Source: Streptomyces rubrogriseus (GTDB lineage: Bacteria > Actinomycetota > Actinomycetes > Streptomycetales > Streptomycetaceae). Taken from it: a stretch of 64,000 bases of DNA. The stretch spans positions 5,766,001 to 5,830,000 of the forward strand of contig NZ_CP116256.1 of the NCBI RefSeq assembly GCF_027947575.1, in the 5' to 3' direction. A program made the translations under genes and the position numbers. Shown here piece by piece: positions 54,308-62,754 of the stretch (its first letter is position 1; each line of letters begins with the position of its first letter). The notes under the pieces are model-generated. The model did not search any database. It saw only the letters and a program-made list of their open reading frames with translations, and was not told the origin of the DNA.

Positions 54308-56299
54308 ATGAGCTCGGGGCGAGCTCTCGACGTGCACCTCTTCGACGAGACGGTGGCGGCGATCGCGTTGTTCGCGGGCACCGAGCACCGGCTGGTCTAC
54401 CAGAACGGTGCCTGTGCCAGGCTGCTCGGAGCCCGGCCGATCGGCCTGCCCGCGAGGGAGGCGTTCCCCGAACCGGATGCCGAGGAGTTCCTGACCGTGC
54501 TGGACGAGGTGGTCGCCACCGGGCGGCCGTGCCGGCTTCCCGAAGCCCGCGAGCCCGACCCCGGCGCCCCGGAACAGGCCCGGTACTTCGTGTACTCCTG
54601 TACGCCCGTCACGATGGCCGAAGGCCACGGCGCGATGGTCGTCGCGCTGGACACGACGGCCGAGACGATGGCACTCGAGCGGTACGAGGCGGTCGTGACG
54701 GCCGTCTCGCAGATGGTGTGGGTACTGCGTGCGGACGGATCCGCGAGGGAACTCGTCCCCGGCTGGCAGCAGTTGACCGGGAGCCCGTGGCACGACCGGA
54801 TGGACGAGCGGTGGGGTGCGTACGTCCATCCCCGTGACCGGGCCCGCCTTCGGCGGGAGTGGCGTGCCGCCCTCGCCCAGGAGCCGCCGGGGCTGTTCGA
54901 GACCACGTTCCGGGTGCGGGCCGCCGACGGCTCGTACCGTCATGTGTCGACCCGGTGCGTGCCCATCCTGCGCAACGGCCGCGCCGAGGAGTGGATCGCC
55001 GCGACCGACGACATCGAGGACACGTGGAGCGCCACGCTGCGCGAACGCCTTCTCGCACAGATCGCACAGGTGTCCGGAGAAAGCCTGGACGAGTCCTTCG
55101 CCGTAGTGGTGCAGGCGATCGTCCCGGAGCTCGCGGACGCCTGCGTGATCATGCTCCTGGGCCACGAGGAGTGGCCCCTGCCCGAGCACGTACCGGTCAC
55201 GGCCAGACGGGCCGTCTCCTCCACCCGCCACGGCCTGCCGGCTCGGCCTCCGTTGCGGGATCAGACCGTGGTCATCAGCGACACGGTGCGGGACGTGCTG
55301 GCGCGACGCGCTCCCCGCACCCTCCGTCTCGCGGCGGGCGAAGGAGTGCCGCCGGGCATCGTCCCAGCGGTCACCGAGCAGTGGCTCAGGAGCGCGGACG
55401 CCACCAGCCTGACCCTGTACCCGCTGGTGGCCGAGGACGTCATCCTCGGCTACGCCGCCACCAGCGCCAACGGGGACGCCCCCGCTCCCGGCCCCGCCGA
55501 CACCGAGCTGCTGCAGAGGATCTTCCGTTCCGCGGAACGGCCCATCCGCAAGGCGCTCGACCTGCAGCGGGCGCGCCGCACCGCGCTGCGCCTCCAGCAC
55601 GCTCACCTCACCAGCCCGCCGGCCGTCTCCGGCGCGAACCTGGCCGCCTGCTACGAGCCGGCCAGCTCCGCGAACGAGATCGGCGGCGACTGGTACGACG
55701 CCGTCATCCACGCCGACGGGACCCTCGTCCTCGACATCGGAGACGTCGCCGGACACGACCTCACCGCGGCCACCGCCATGGGGCAGCTGCGCAGCATGCT
55801 CAGAGGCCTCGCCTGGAACAACGGCCCGGAGTGCCTGCCCTCGACCCTTCTGAGCATGCTCGAGAACGCCGCCGAAGGGCTCGACATCGCCTCCTTCACG
55901 ACCGCCATCCACGCCCGCATGCGCCGCCACCGGGACGGCGCCTGGCACATGACCTGGTCCAACGCCGGCCACCCGCCGCCCCTGCTCATTCCCGCCCAGG
56001 CCGAGCCCTACTTCCTCACCGGCACCGACGCGGACCCCCCGCTGTGCGTCGCCCCGGGCGTCCCGCGTACCAGCCACACCCACACCATCGCCCCCGGAGA
56101 CACCCTCCTGCTCTACACCGACGGCCTCATCGAAACCCCCACCGCCTCCCTCGACGAGGGCCAGCACAGACTTCTGACCGCGTCGGCACACCAGCGCGGC
56201 AGTACCCTGTCCGAACTCCTCGGTTCCCTGCAGCGCAGTCTCTCCGACAACCGGGACGACATCGCGCTGATCGCCTTCAGAGCCGATCCACCAGGCTGA
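54308..56299 (+). CDS. PAS-PAS-GAF-SpoIIE serine phosphatase
   Basis: 663 aa; GTG 54305 directly precedes ATG 54308. PAS-like domain 1 (~5-110), PAS domain 2 (~125-255; WQQLTGSPW...VHPRDRARL), GAF-like domain (~265-410), PP2C/SpoIIE phosphatase (~430-660). The phosphatase metal Asp are in NEIGGDWYDAV, LDIGDVAGHD, LLLYTDGLIE and NRDDIALIAF. Such proteins dephosphorylate anti-anti-sigma factors in partner-switching pathways. No anti-sigma pair is adjacent. Confidence 0.93.
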   Translation: MSSGRALDVHLFDETVAAIALFAGTEHRLVYQNGACARLLGARPIGLPAREAFPEPDAEEFLTVLDEVVATGRPCRLPEAREPDPGAPEQARYFVYSCTPVTMAEGHGAMVVALDTTAETMALERYEAVVTAVSQMVWVLRADGSARELVPGWQQLTGSPWHDRMDERWGAYVHPRDRARLRREWRAALAQEPPGLFETTFRVRAADGSYRHVSTRCVPILRNGRAEEWIAATDDIEDTWSATLRERLLAQIAQVSGESLDESFAVVVQAIVPELADACVIMLLGHEEWPLPEHVPVTARRAVSSTRHGLPARPPLRDQTVVISDTVRDVLARRAPRTLRLAAGEGVPPGIVPAVTEQWLRSADATSLTLYPLVAEDVILGYAATSANGDAPAPGPADTELLQRIFRSAERPIRKALDLQRARRTALRLQHAHLTSPPAVSGANLAACYEPASSANEIGGDWYDAVIHADGTLVLDIGDVAGHDLTAATAMGQLRSMLRGLAWNNGPECLPSTLLSMLENAAEGLDIASFTTAIHARMRRHRDGAWHMTWSNAGHPPPLLIPAQAEPYFLTGTDADPPLCVAPGVPRTSHTHTIAPGDTLLLYTDGLIETPTASLDEGQHRLLTASAHQRGSTLSELLGSLQRSLSDNRDDIALIAFRADPPG

Positions 56300-56381
56300 G
56301 AACCCGCACTCCGCCGGTCGGTGCCATGAAGGGGAATCCGATGGGCAGTTTGCCGGTGAGATATCATGTACGGGGGGTTAA

Positions 56382-56400
56382 AACAGGCACACGGTCTGTT
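56382..56400. promoter_or_regulatory. ARE-like gamma-butyrolactone-receptor operator
   Basis: AACAGGCACACGGTCTGTT (56382-56400), flanked by TTAA and GGTTTT, is an imperfect palindrome like the autoregulatory elements bound by ScbR/ArpA proteins. It lies 28-46 nt upstream of the receptor-like gene at 56428, implying autorepression. Confidence 0.7.
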
Positions 56401-56427
56401 GGTTTTCAGCCCGGGAGAGTCCAGCCG

Positions 56428-57075
56428 ATGGCGAGGCAGCTACGCGCCGAACGGACCCGCGCGACGATCGTCCGTGCGGCGGCCGACCTGTTCGACCGCC
56501 ACGGCTACGAGTCGACCAGTCTGAGCGAGATAGTCGCCCACGCCGGGGTCACCAAGGGCGCCCTGTACTTCCACTTCGCGGCGAAGGAAGACCTCGCGCA
56601 CGCCATCATGGAGATGCAGTCCCGCACCTTTCGCCGGCTGGCGAACGACCTGGACGGGCGGGGCTACTCCTCGCTGGAGGCGCTGATGCGCCTCACGTTC
56701 GGCATGGCCCGGGTCTACGAGGAGGGGCCGGTACTGCGGGCCGGAACGCGGCTGGCCACCGCGGGCGTACCGGTACGGCCGCCCCTGCCGCACCCCTTCA
56801 CCGACTGGCGGGAGATCGCCACCTCCCGGCTGCTGGACGCGGTGCGGCAGTCCGACCTGCACCAGGACATCGACGTCGACTCCGTCGCCCACACCCTCGT
56901 CTCCTCCGTCGTCGGCACCTGCGTCGTGGGCGGCACCCTCGAACCGGCGGGACGTCAGCCCCGCCGCCTGGCCGAGATGTGGTACATCCTGATCCGCGGC
57001 ATGGTCCCGGTGACCCGGCGCGCCCGCTACGTCACCCTCGCGGCCCGCCTGGAACAGGAGACGGGCACGGCCTGA
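56428..57075 (+). CDS. ScbR/ArpA-like gamma-butyrolactone receptor-type TetR regulator
   Basis: 215 aa. The N-terminus has the family look: QLRAERTRATIVRAAADLFD, GYESTSLSEIV, AGVTKGALYFHFAAKEDLA. The C-terminal half binds a butyrolactone or, in pseudo-receptors, antibiotics. An ARE-like site precedes it. No AfsA-type synthase gene is adjacent, so it may be a pseudo-receptor or an orphan receptor. It is preceded by the SpoIIE phosphatase (128-nt gap) and convergent with a small membrane-protein gene. Confidence 0.88.
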   Translation: MARQLRAERTRATIVRAAADLFDRHGYESTSLSEIVAHAGVTKGALYFHFAAKEDLAHAIMEMQSRTFRRLANDLDGRGYSSLEALMRLTFGMARVYEEGPVLRAGTRLATAGVPVRPPLPHPFTDWREIATSRLLDAVRQSDLHQDIDVDSVAHTLVSSVVGTCVVGGTLEPAGRQPRRLAEMWYILIRGMVPVTRRARYVTLAARLEQETGTA

Positions 57076-57123
57076 CGGTGTGGTCCTCCGGGCCGCCTCG
57101 GCCGGGCCGGGTGCTCTGCTCGT

Positions 57124-57546
57124 CTACAGCTGGGCCGAGGCGAAGCCGGTCAAGAGGACGGCTGTGCCGCCGATCTCACCGATGATCAGGGCTTCGCGTA
57201 CACCACGCAGGCTGGTCTTCCGGTCGCGCATCTGGTTGTCGGTCCGGCCCTCGATTCCGAGCCGCGCATAGTTCGCGATCGTCACGACGAACATGCCGAC
57301 GACTGCTGCCGCGGCGGTGACGTTCACCGCGGACGGCCAGCCGGAGAACTGGACGAGCGGTGCCACGACGGCCGATGTCGCGAAGCTGTACAGCAGTGCG
57401 GAGTTGTGGGCGACGTTGACGTACCGGTGTGCCGTTCCGTCCGGGGACGACATCGACTGCTGCCACTTCCACACCCCGAGGAACAGCGCTGCCAGGAAGA
57501 TCACGCCGGCAGCGAAGAGGACCCAGGCGGTTTCCTGGCGGATCAT
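57124..57546 (-). CDS. Four-TM integral membrane protein of unknown function
   Basis: 140 aa, GGAGG 7 nt before ATG 57546. Hydrophobic segments at ~6-26, ~48-68, ~74-95 and ~118-138, with a short charged loop RTDNQMRDRKTSLR between TM3 and TM4. No domain recognised. It is the last gene of a leftward run with two CYP157-like P450 genes, so it may work with them at the membrane (inference). Confidence 0.8.
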   Translation of the reverse strand: MIRQETAWVLFAAGVIFLAALFLGVWKWQQSMSSPDGTAHRYVNVAHNSALLYSFATSAVVAPLVQFSGWPSAVNVTAAAAVVGMFVVTIANYARLGIEGRTDNQMRDRKTSLRGVREALIIGEIGGTAVLLTGFASAQL

Positions 57547-57564
57547 GATGTACCTCCGAGTGAT

Positions 57565-57605
57565 GCGGGAAGCCGCCCGCCTGTCGAGGTCGGGCAGCTT
57601 CCCGC
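57565..57605. terminator. Intercistronic hairpin between P450 and membrane-protein genes
   Basis: GCGGGAAGC (57565-57573) pairs perfectly with GCTTCCCGC (57597-57605), with further partial CCCG/GGGC pairing inside. It ends 8 nt before the ribosome site of the membrane-protein gene. It could be a terminator, attenuator or processing site. Confidence 0.55.
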
Positions 57606-57726
57606 GGGTAGTGACGGTGGGTTGCCCCAGGGGCCGCACAGCGCAGTGCGCAGCCCCGTCCTTCGGTCGCGCAGGCGGGTCCGGTCCGCTAGGCGGGCAG
57701 CGGGTCGCGGAGATTCGTCGCGCGCG

Positions 57727-59073
57727 TCACCTCGTGAGCCAGTTCAGGAACTGGCTCCACCGGCCGGTGCCCGCGGCCTTGCGCGCGGTGCCGGACTGTT
57801 CGGCACGCTCGCCCGCGGGTGCCTGACCCGGGGCAGGCGCCCGGTCGGGGGCCGGGAGCGGGGTGAAGCGGGCCGGGAGCGCGGTGAGGCCGCGGGTGAA
57901 GGGCCCGGGGCGCCACGTCAGGCTGTCCTCGGGCACGGCGGCCGCGATGTCGGGAATCCGGTTGAGGAGGTTCTCGACGGCGGCCATGGTGATCTGGCGG
58001 GCGGGGTCCTTCGAGGGGCAGGCGTGCGGGCCCGCGCTCCAGGCCAGATGGGACCGGTTGCTGCCGGACCGCCGGGCAGCGGCCAGGCTCGGGCTGTTGT
58101 TCGCGGCGGCGAAACTCACCATGATCAGCTCCCCCGCCTCGAACTTCTGCCCGGCGAACTCCACGTCGGCGGCGGGGTAGTGGGGCGCGAGATTGGGCAC
58201 CGGGGGGTTCTCCCACAGGGTGTCCTCCATCGCCTCGTCGATCAGTCCGCCCTGGCGGGCGTACTCGTCGTGGACGAGGATGCGGTGCAGGGTGTTGCCG
58301 ATCAGGTTGCGCAGCGGGTCGGCGCCCGCGCCCAGGATCAGTGAGAGCTGATAGACCATCTCCTCGTCGGTCATCCTGGTCTCGTGCTGCATCAGCCACG
58401 AGGTCACGTCCTCGCCGGGGCGGCTGCGCTTGAGAGCCACCAGCTCACCGACCGCACCGAAGAGGACCTCGGCGGCCCGTTCCGCGTTGACGCCGTCGAA
58501 CATGCCGGAAATGCCGAACAGGATGCGGTCGCCGATGTCGGCGGGGCAGCCGAAGAGTTCGTTGAAGACGAACAGCGGGAGCTGCTTGGCGTAGTCGGCC
58601 ATCAGGTCGGCGGAGCCGCGGGAGCCGAACTGGGAGATCAGGTAGTCCGAGATCTGTTCGGTGCTGCGGGCCAGCCGGGCGGTGTCGATGCGGGCCATGG
58701 CGTCGGTGATCGCCTGGCGCAGCCGCAGGTGCTCGGCGCCGTCGCTGAACATGGCGTTGGGGCGGTAGGCGAGCAGCGGGACGACGGGGCTGTCCGCCGG
58801 GACCAGGCCGTCGTTGAAGGCCTTCCAGCGGCGCGCGTCCTTTCGGAAGGTGCCGTTGTCCTGGAGCAGGCGCAGTGCCGTGGCGTAGTCGGTGACGAGG
58901 GAGGCGTCGACACCCGGGGCGAGTTCGACGGGTGCGGAGGGGCCGTATGACCGTGCGTAGTCGTAGTAGGCGTGCGGGTCGGCCGCGAAGTCCGGTCCGT
59001 ACAGCGGTATCCGCGCGTCGGCGTGGGCGGGGCATCCGGGCGGGGGCACCGCGTCGTGGGTGGTGGCGTCCAT
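57727..59073 (-). CDS. CYP157-like cytochrome P450 lacking ExxR, copy A
   Basis: 448 aa from ATG 59073. The heme Cys is in LAWSAGPHACPSKDPARQ. The K-helix position reads EDTLWENPP: the Arg of ExxR is replaced, as in the CYP157 family, where EQSLW is known. The I helix has LILGAGADPLRN. Residues ~405-435 are a Pro/Ala-rich linker, and the last 12 are RWSQFLNWLTR-like, shared with copy B. Whether it is a monooxygenase is doubtful. CYP157 genes usually sit in conservons with small GTPase genes; none is visible here. Confidence 0.9.
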   Translation of the reverse strand: MDATTHDAVPPPGCPAHADARIPLYGPDFAADPHAYYDYARSYGPSAPVELAPGVDASLVTDYATALRLLQDNGTFRKDARRWKAFNDGLVPADSPVVPLLAYRPNAMFSDGAEHLRLRQAITDAMARIDTARLARSTEQISDYLISQFGSRGSADLMADYAKQLPLFVFNELFGCPADIGDRILFGISGMFDGVNAERAAEVLFGAVGELVALKRSRPGEDVTSWLMQHETRMTDEEMVYQLSLILGAGADPLRNLIGNTLHRILVHDEYARQGGLIDEAMEDTLWENPPVPNLAPHYPAADVEFAGQKFEAGELIMVSFAAANNSPSLAAARRSGSNRSHLAWSAGPHACPSKDPARQITMAAVENLLNRIPDIAAAVPEDSLTWRPGPFTRGLTALPARFTPLPAPDRAPAPGQAPAGERAEQSGTARKAAGTGRWSQFLNWLTR

Positions 59074-59197
59074 GACTGCTGTTCTTACTCCTGGGGCACG
59101 GTCCCGGAGGACCGGGGGGTGGGATACGGGGCAACGACGTTGCTTCGAAGGCAGGTTACGTCGTGCGGCCGACCGTGCGGAGCACACGGGGGGGTGG

Positions 59198-60565
59198 TCA
59201 CTTCCGCAGCCAGGCCAGGAACTGGGACCACTTCCCGGGGCCGCCCGCCCCGTGCCGATCCGCCCCGTGCCGATCCGCGCTGTGCCGATCCGCGCTGTGC
59301 TCAACCCGTGCCGTCGTGCGCTGTGGAGGGAGCGGCACAGTGGGCCCCTCCATGGCCTGGACGGCGCCGAAGCGGACGGGAAGCGCGTTCAGGGCGCGGT
59401 GGAACGGGCCGGGCCGCCAGGTCAGCAGGGGCTCCGGCACGGCGAGTTCGACGTCCGGCAGCCGGCCGAGCAGGTTCTCGACGGCGGTGACGGTGATGCC
59501 TGTCGCGGGCCGCTGCGACGGGCAGGCGTGCGGGCCGGCGCTCCAGGCGAGCGAGGCCCGGTTGCCCGTGTGGTGGCCCTCCGTCCGTGCCATGCCGGCG
59601 TTGGCGGCCGCGAAGCCGACCAGCATCAGCTCGCCCGCCCTCACCTCCCGGCCTGCGAACCTCCGGTCCTCCGCCGGATAGTGCGCGGCGAAGTTCGCGA
59701 TGGGCGGGTTCTTCCACAGCGTGTCGTTGACGGCATCGCGAACATCCTGGTAGGCACCCCGATCCCGGGTCAGGATGCGGTGCAGGGTGTTGCCGATCAG
59801 GTTCCGCAGAGGTTCCGCGCCCGCCCCGAGGAGCAGGGACAGCTGATGGACCATCTCGTCGTCGGTCAGGCCGGCCTCGTGCTCCATCAGCCATGAGGTG
59901 ACGTCGTCGCCGGGCTGCTCCCGCTTGAGGGCGACGAGTTCACCGACCGCCGCGTACAGCAGCCGGGCCGACTCCGCGGCGTCGACTCCGTCGAACATGC
60001 CGGCGATGCCGACCAGCACCCGGTCGCCGATGTCGGCGGGGCAGCCGAAGAGTTCGTTGAAGACGAACAGCGGGAGCTGCCTGGCGTAGTCGGCCATCAG
60101 GTCGGCGGAGCCGCGGTTGCCGACCTGGGCTATCAGGTACGCGGAGACCTGCTCGGTGATCCGGGTCAGTCGGCGGGAGTCGATGCGGGCCATACTGTCG
60201 GTCACCGCTCGCCGTAACCGCTCGTGCTCGGCACCGTCGGCGAACATGCAGTTCGGCCGGTACGCGAGCAGCGGCACGACCGGACTGTCCGCGGGGACCC
60301 TGCCGCTGTGGAGGTCCCGCCACCGGCGGGCGTCCTTGCGGAACGCGGGCTCGCGCACCAGATTCAGCGCCGCCGTGTAGTCCGTGACCAGCGTGGCCTC
60401 CACACCGGGCGCGAGCTCCACCGGTGCGGTCGGCCCGAAGCTGCGAAGGTGGTCGTAGTACGCCTGCGGATCGGCCGCGAAGTCCGGACCGTACAGCGGC
60501 ACCCTGGCACCGGAGTCGTGAGCGGGGCACCCCGGTGGGGGCACGGGCGCGGAATGGACATCCAT
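59198..60565 (-). CDS. CYP157-like cytochrome P450 lacking ExxR, copy B
   Basis: 455 aa; ATG 60565 has AAGGAG upstream. It is closely related to copy A over its whole length (PLFVFNELFGCPADIGDR is identical). The K helix reads NDTLWKNPP, so both Glu and Arg of ExxR are absent. The heme Cys is in LAWSAGPHACPSQRPATG. Near the C-terminus a four-times repeated HSADR/HGADR unit precedes the shared KWSQFLAWLRK tail. It is first in a leftward run with copy A (124-nt gap) and the four-TM gene. A T-N11-A type palindrome lies 60 bp upstream. Confidence 0.9.
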   Translation of the reverse strand: MDVHSAPVPPPGCPAHDSGARVPLYGPDFAADPQAYYDHLRSFGPTAPVELAPGVEATLVTDYTAALNLVREPAFRKDARRWRDLHSGRVPADSPVVPLLAYRPNCMFADGAEHERLRRAVTDSMARIDSRRLTRITEQVSAYLIAQVGNRGSADLMADYARQLPLFVFNELFGCPADIGDRVLVGIAGMFDGVDAAESARLLYAAVGELVALKREQPGDDVTSWLMEHEAGLTDDEMVHQLSLLLGAGAEPLRNLIGNTLHRILTRDRGAYQDVRDAVNDTLWKNPPIANFAAHYPAEDRRFAGREVRAGELMLVGFAAANAGMARTEGHHTGNRASLAWSAGPHACPSQRPATGITVTAVENLLGRLPDVELAVPEPLLTWRPGPFHRALNALPVRFGAVQAMEGPTVPLPPQRTTARVEHSADRHSADRHGADRHGAGGPGKWSQFLAWLRK

Positions 60566-60624
60566 GTCGTCGTTGCTCCTTCTGGCGCGGGTCCAACAGC
60601 CACAGGCGTAGTAGCACGAGGCGC

Positions 60625-60647
60625 GGTTGACTGACGGGATCTCAACC
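60625..60647. promoter_or_regulatory. GGTTGA-N11-TCAACC palindrome upstream of the CYP157 genes
   Basis: Perfect 6-bp arms at 60625-60630 and 60642-60647 with an 11-nt spacer. It lies 60 bp upstream of P450 copy B and just after the LysR gene. The geometry resembles a LysR-type site. Confidence 0.5.
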
Positions 60648-60653
60648 GTAGTC

Positions 60654-61625
60654 TCAACTCTCCCGGTTCTCACGGTTGTTCGGCCCAGCAGGGAAGGGAG
60701 GACGGTGGTGGCGGGGGCGCTCCTCGGTCATCCGCCCGCCGACCCGGGCGGCGGTCTCGCGCAGCCAGATGTGGGCCGCGTCGTGGGTGTGCACCGGGTG
60801 CCACCACAACGCCTCGCTCAGCGGCACCGCCTCGTAGGGCGGCTCCACCACGCGTACGGCGGCGAGCGGGGCGAGGAGCCGGGCGAGGCGGGCCTGGATG
60901 AGGGCGATGCGCCGGGTTCCACTGACGAGCAACGGGATGATCTGGAAGCTGTCGACGGAGACCTCGACCCGGGGCTCGATGCCCAGCATGCCGAGCTGGC
61001 GGACGGCCGGGGCGTCGTAGGTGCGCTGGTAGGTGACCCAGGGCAGCCGGGCCAGGTCTTCCCGGGTCAGCCGGTCGCCGACGCTCGGGTGGTCGTCGGC
61101 GACGAGGAAGACCCAACGGTCCTGGTAGAGGTCGGTGGCGGGGAAGCCGCTGATGACGCCGTGCGGCATGAACAGGCCGTCGGTGGTGCTCAGCAGGGCG
61201 TCCGTGGCGTCCACCACGGTGGTCGGCGTCTGGGCGAAGCGCAGCCGGATGCCCGGAGCCTCCTGGTGCACCACCCGGGCGAGTTCGGCGCCGAAGACGG
61301 CGACCGCGTAGTCGGACGCCACGAGCTTGAACTCCCGGCTCTCCCGGGCCGGGTCGAAGTCCGCCTGGCTGGCGAACAGCCGTTCCAGCAGGTCGTAGGC
61401 GGTGGACACGCGGTCGAGGAGGACCTGTCCGAGGGCGGTGAGTTCGTAGTGGCCGCCGACCCGGGCCAGCAGGTCGTCGTCGAAGTGCCGGCGCAGGCGG
61501 GAGAGCGCCGCGCTCATCGCCGGCTGGCTGAGGCCGACGCGCTGCCCGGCACGGGTCACGTTGCGCTCCTCCAGCAGGGCGCGCAGGGCGACGACGAGGT
61601 TGAGGTCCAGGCGACCGAGATTCAC
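60654..61625 (-). CDS. LysR-family regulator of the adjacent aromatic catabolic operon
   Basis: 323 aa. GTG 61625 is preceded by AAGGAAG, better than the upstream ATG 61673. The helix-turn-helix is NVTRAGQRVGLSQPAMSAALSRLR at ~20-45 (shown in part), followed by a NodD/NahR-like effector domain (FKLVASDYAVAVFG). It is divergent from the FAH-family hydrolase gene with a palindrome between, so it is its likely activator. Confidence 0.92.
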   Translation of the reverse strand: MNLGRLDLNLVVALRALLEERNVTRAGQRVGLSQPAMSAALSRLRRHFDDDLLARVGGHYELTALGQVLLDRVSTAYDLLERLFASQADFDPARESREFKLVASDYAVAVFGAELARVVHQEAPGIRLRFAQTPTTVVDATDALLSTTDGLFMPHGVISGFPATDLYQDRWVFLVADDHPSVGDRLTREDLARLPWVTYQRTYDAPAVRQLGMLGIEPRVEVSVDSFQIIPLLVSGTRRIALIQARLARLLAPLAAVRVVEPPYEAVPLSEALWWHPVHTHDAAHIWLRETAARVGGRMTEERPRHHRPPFPAGPNNRENRES

Positions 61626-61672
61626 GGCGATCTTCCTTGCTGTCCGGCGACGACCTGCGAGAATTCGCCGCA

Positions 61673-61689
61673 TGGATGGCTGTCATCCA
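61673..61689. promoter_or_regulatory. TGGATG-N5-CATCCA palindrome between lysR and the FAH operon
   Basis: TGGATGGCTGTCATCCA is an exact inverted repeat with a 5-nt spacer, 64 bp upstream of the catabolic operon start. It is a candidate LysR recognition site. Confidence 0.6.
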
Positions 61690-61752
61690 CAGAATCGATT
61701 TCCCTGATCGCGAGTGGCGGGTCCAGATTAGTGCCACCGCAATCAGGAGGAC

Positions 61753-62754
61753 ATGTCCGTGAAACCTGAAGCCGCGTCCGCCCTCTTCGCCGGACCCTTC
61801 GCCCTGGCCACCCTTTCCGCTCCCGAGGGCCCCGCCTTCCCCGCCCTCGTCACTCCCGACGCCCGGGTGACCGACCTGCGGTCCGCCTTCGAGGACGCCG
61901 GCCTCAGCATGCGCGGGCTCCTCGACGACTGGGACGCGGTTGCGCCGCGGCTGGCCGCACTGGCCGGCGACGACGCCGCCGCGCGCAGGCCACTGGCGGA
62001 GTTCCGCGTGCACGCGCCGGTCGAGCCGCGCCAGGTCTTCCAGTCGGGGGCCAACTACCGGCAGCACGTCATCGACCTGCACGTCGCGCACCGGGCCCCG
62101 GACGACGACCGGCCGGAGGAGGAGCGGCGCGCGGAGGCCGCCGGGATCATGGACCGGCGGGCCGCCGAGGGCCTGCCGTACGTGTTCATCGGCCTGCCGA
62201 GCGCGGTCACCGGCCCCTACGACGACGTCGTACTCCCGGCCTGGGCCGAGAAGCCCGACTGGGAGCTGGAGCTGGCGGCGGTGATTGGCCGCCCGGCCCA
62301 CCGGGTGTCCGTCGGCGAAGCCCTGGACCACGTCGCGGGTTACACGATCGCCAACGACCTGACCGACCGGGCCACGGTCTTCCGCCGGGACATGCCGCAG
62401 ATCGGCACCGACTGGCTGCGCAGCAAGAACGCCCCCGGGTTCACCCCGCTCGGACCCTGGATCGTGCCCGCCGCCTCGATCGCGGACCCGGGCGACCTGC
62501 GCCTCACCCTGAGGCTCAACGGCGAGACCATGCAGGACGAGTCCACCAAGGACATGATCTTCGACATCGCCCGGATGGTCTCCTACGTCTCGCAGACCGC
62601 CCGGCTGCTCCCCGGCGACCTGGTGCTCACCGGCTCCCCCGCCGGCAACGGCATGCACTGGGGCCGGCTGCTGCGTGACGGCGACGTCATGGACGCCTCG
62701 ATCACCGGGCTCGGTGCCCAGCGCACCCGCTGTGTGGCGGAGGTGACTCGATGA
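61753..62754 (+). CDS. Fumarylacetoacetate hydrolase-family protein
   Basis: 333 aa. The C-terminal FAH domain (~95-325) shows FQSGANYRQHV, the metal-binding Glu residues in KPDWELELAAVIG, IANDLTDRA and LTGSPAGNGMHWG. Members hydrolyse or decarboxylate ring-cleavage products of aromatic acids. Its stop overlaps the next ATG (ATGA), so it is coupled to the cyclase-family gene. Confidence 0.92.
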   Translation: MSVKPEAASALFAGPFALATLSAPEGPAFPALVTPDARVTDLRSAFEDAGLSMRGLLDDWDAVAPRLAALAGDDAAARRPLAEFRVHAPVEPRQVFQSGANYRQHVIDLHVAHRAPDDDRPEEERRAEAAGIMDRRAAEGLPYVFIGLPSAVTGPYDDVVLPAWAEKPDWELELAAVIGRPAHRVSVGEALDHVAGYTIANDLTDRATVFRRDMPQIGTDWLRSKNAPGFTPLGPWIVPAASIADPGDLRLTLRLNGETMQDESTKDMIFDIARMVSYVSQTARLLPGDLVLTGSPAGNGMHWGRLLRDGDVMDASITGLGAQRTRCVAEVTR

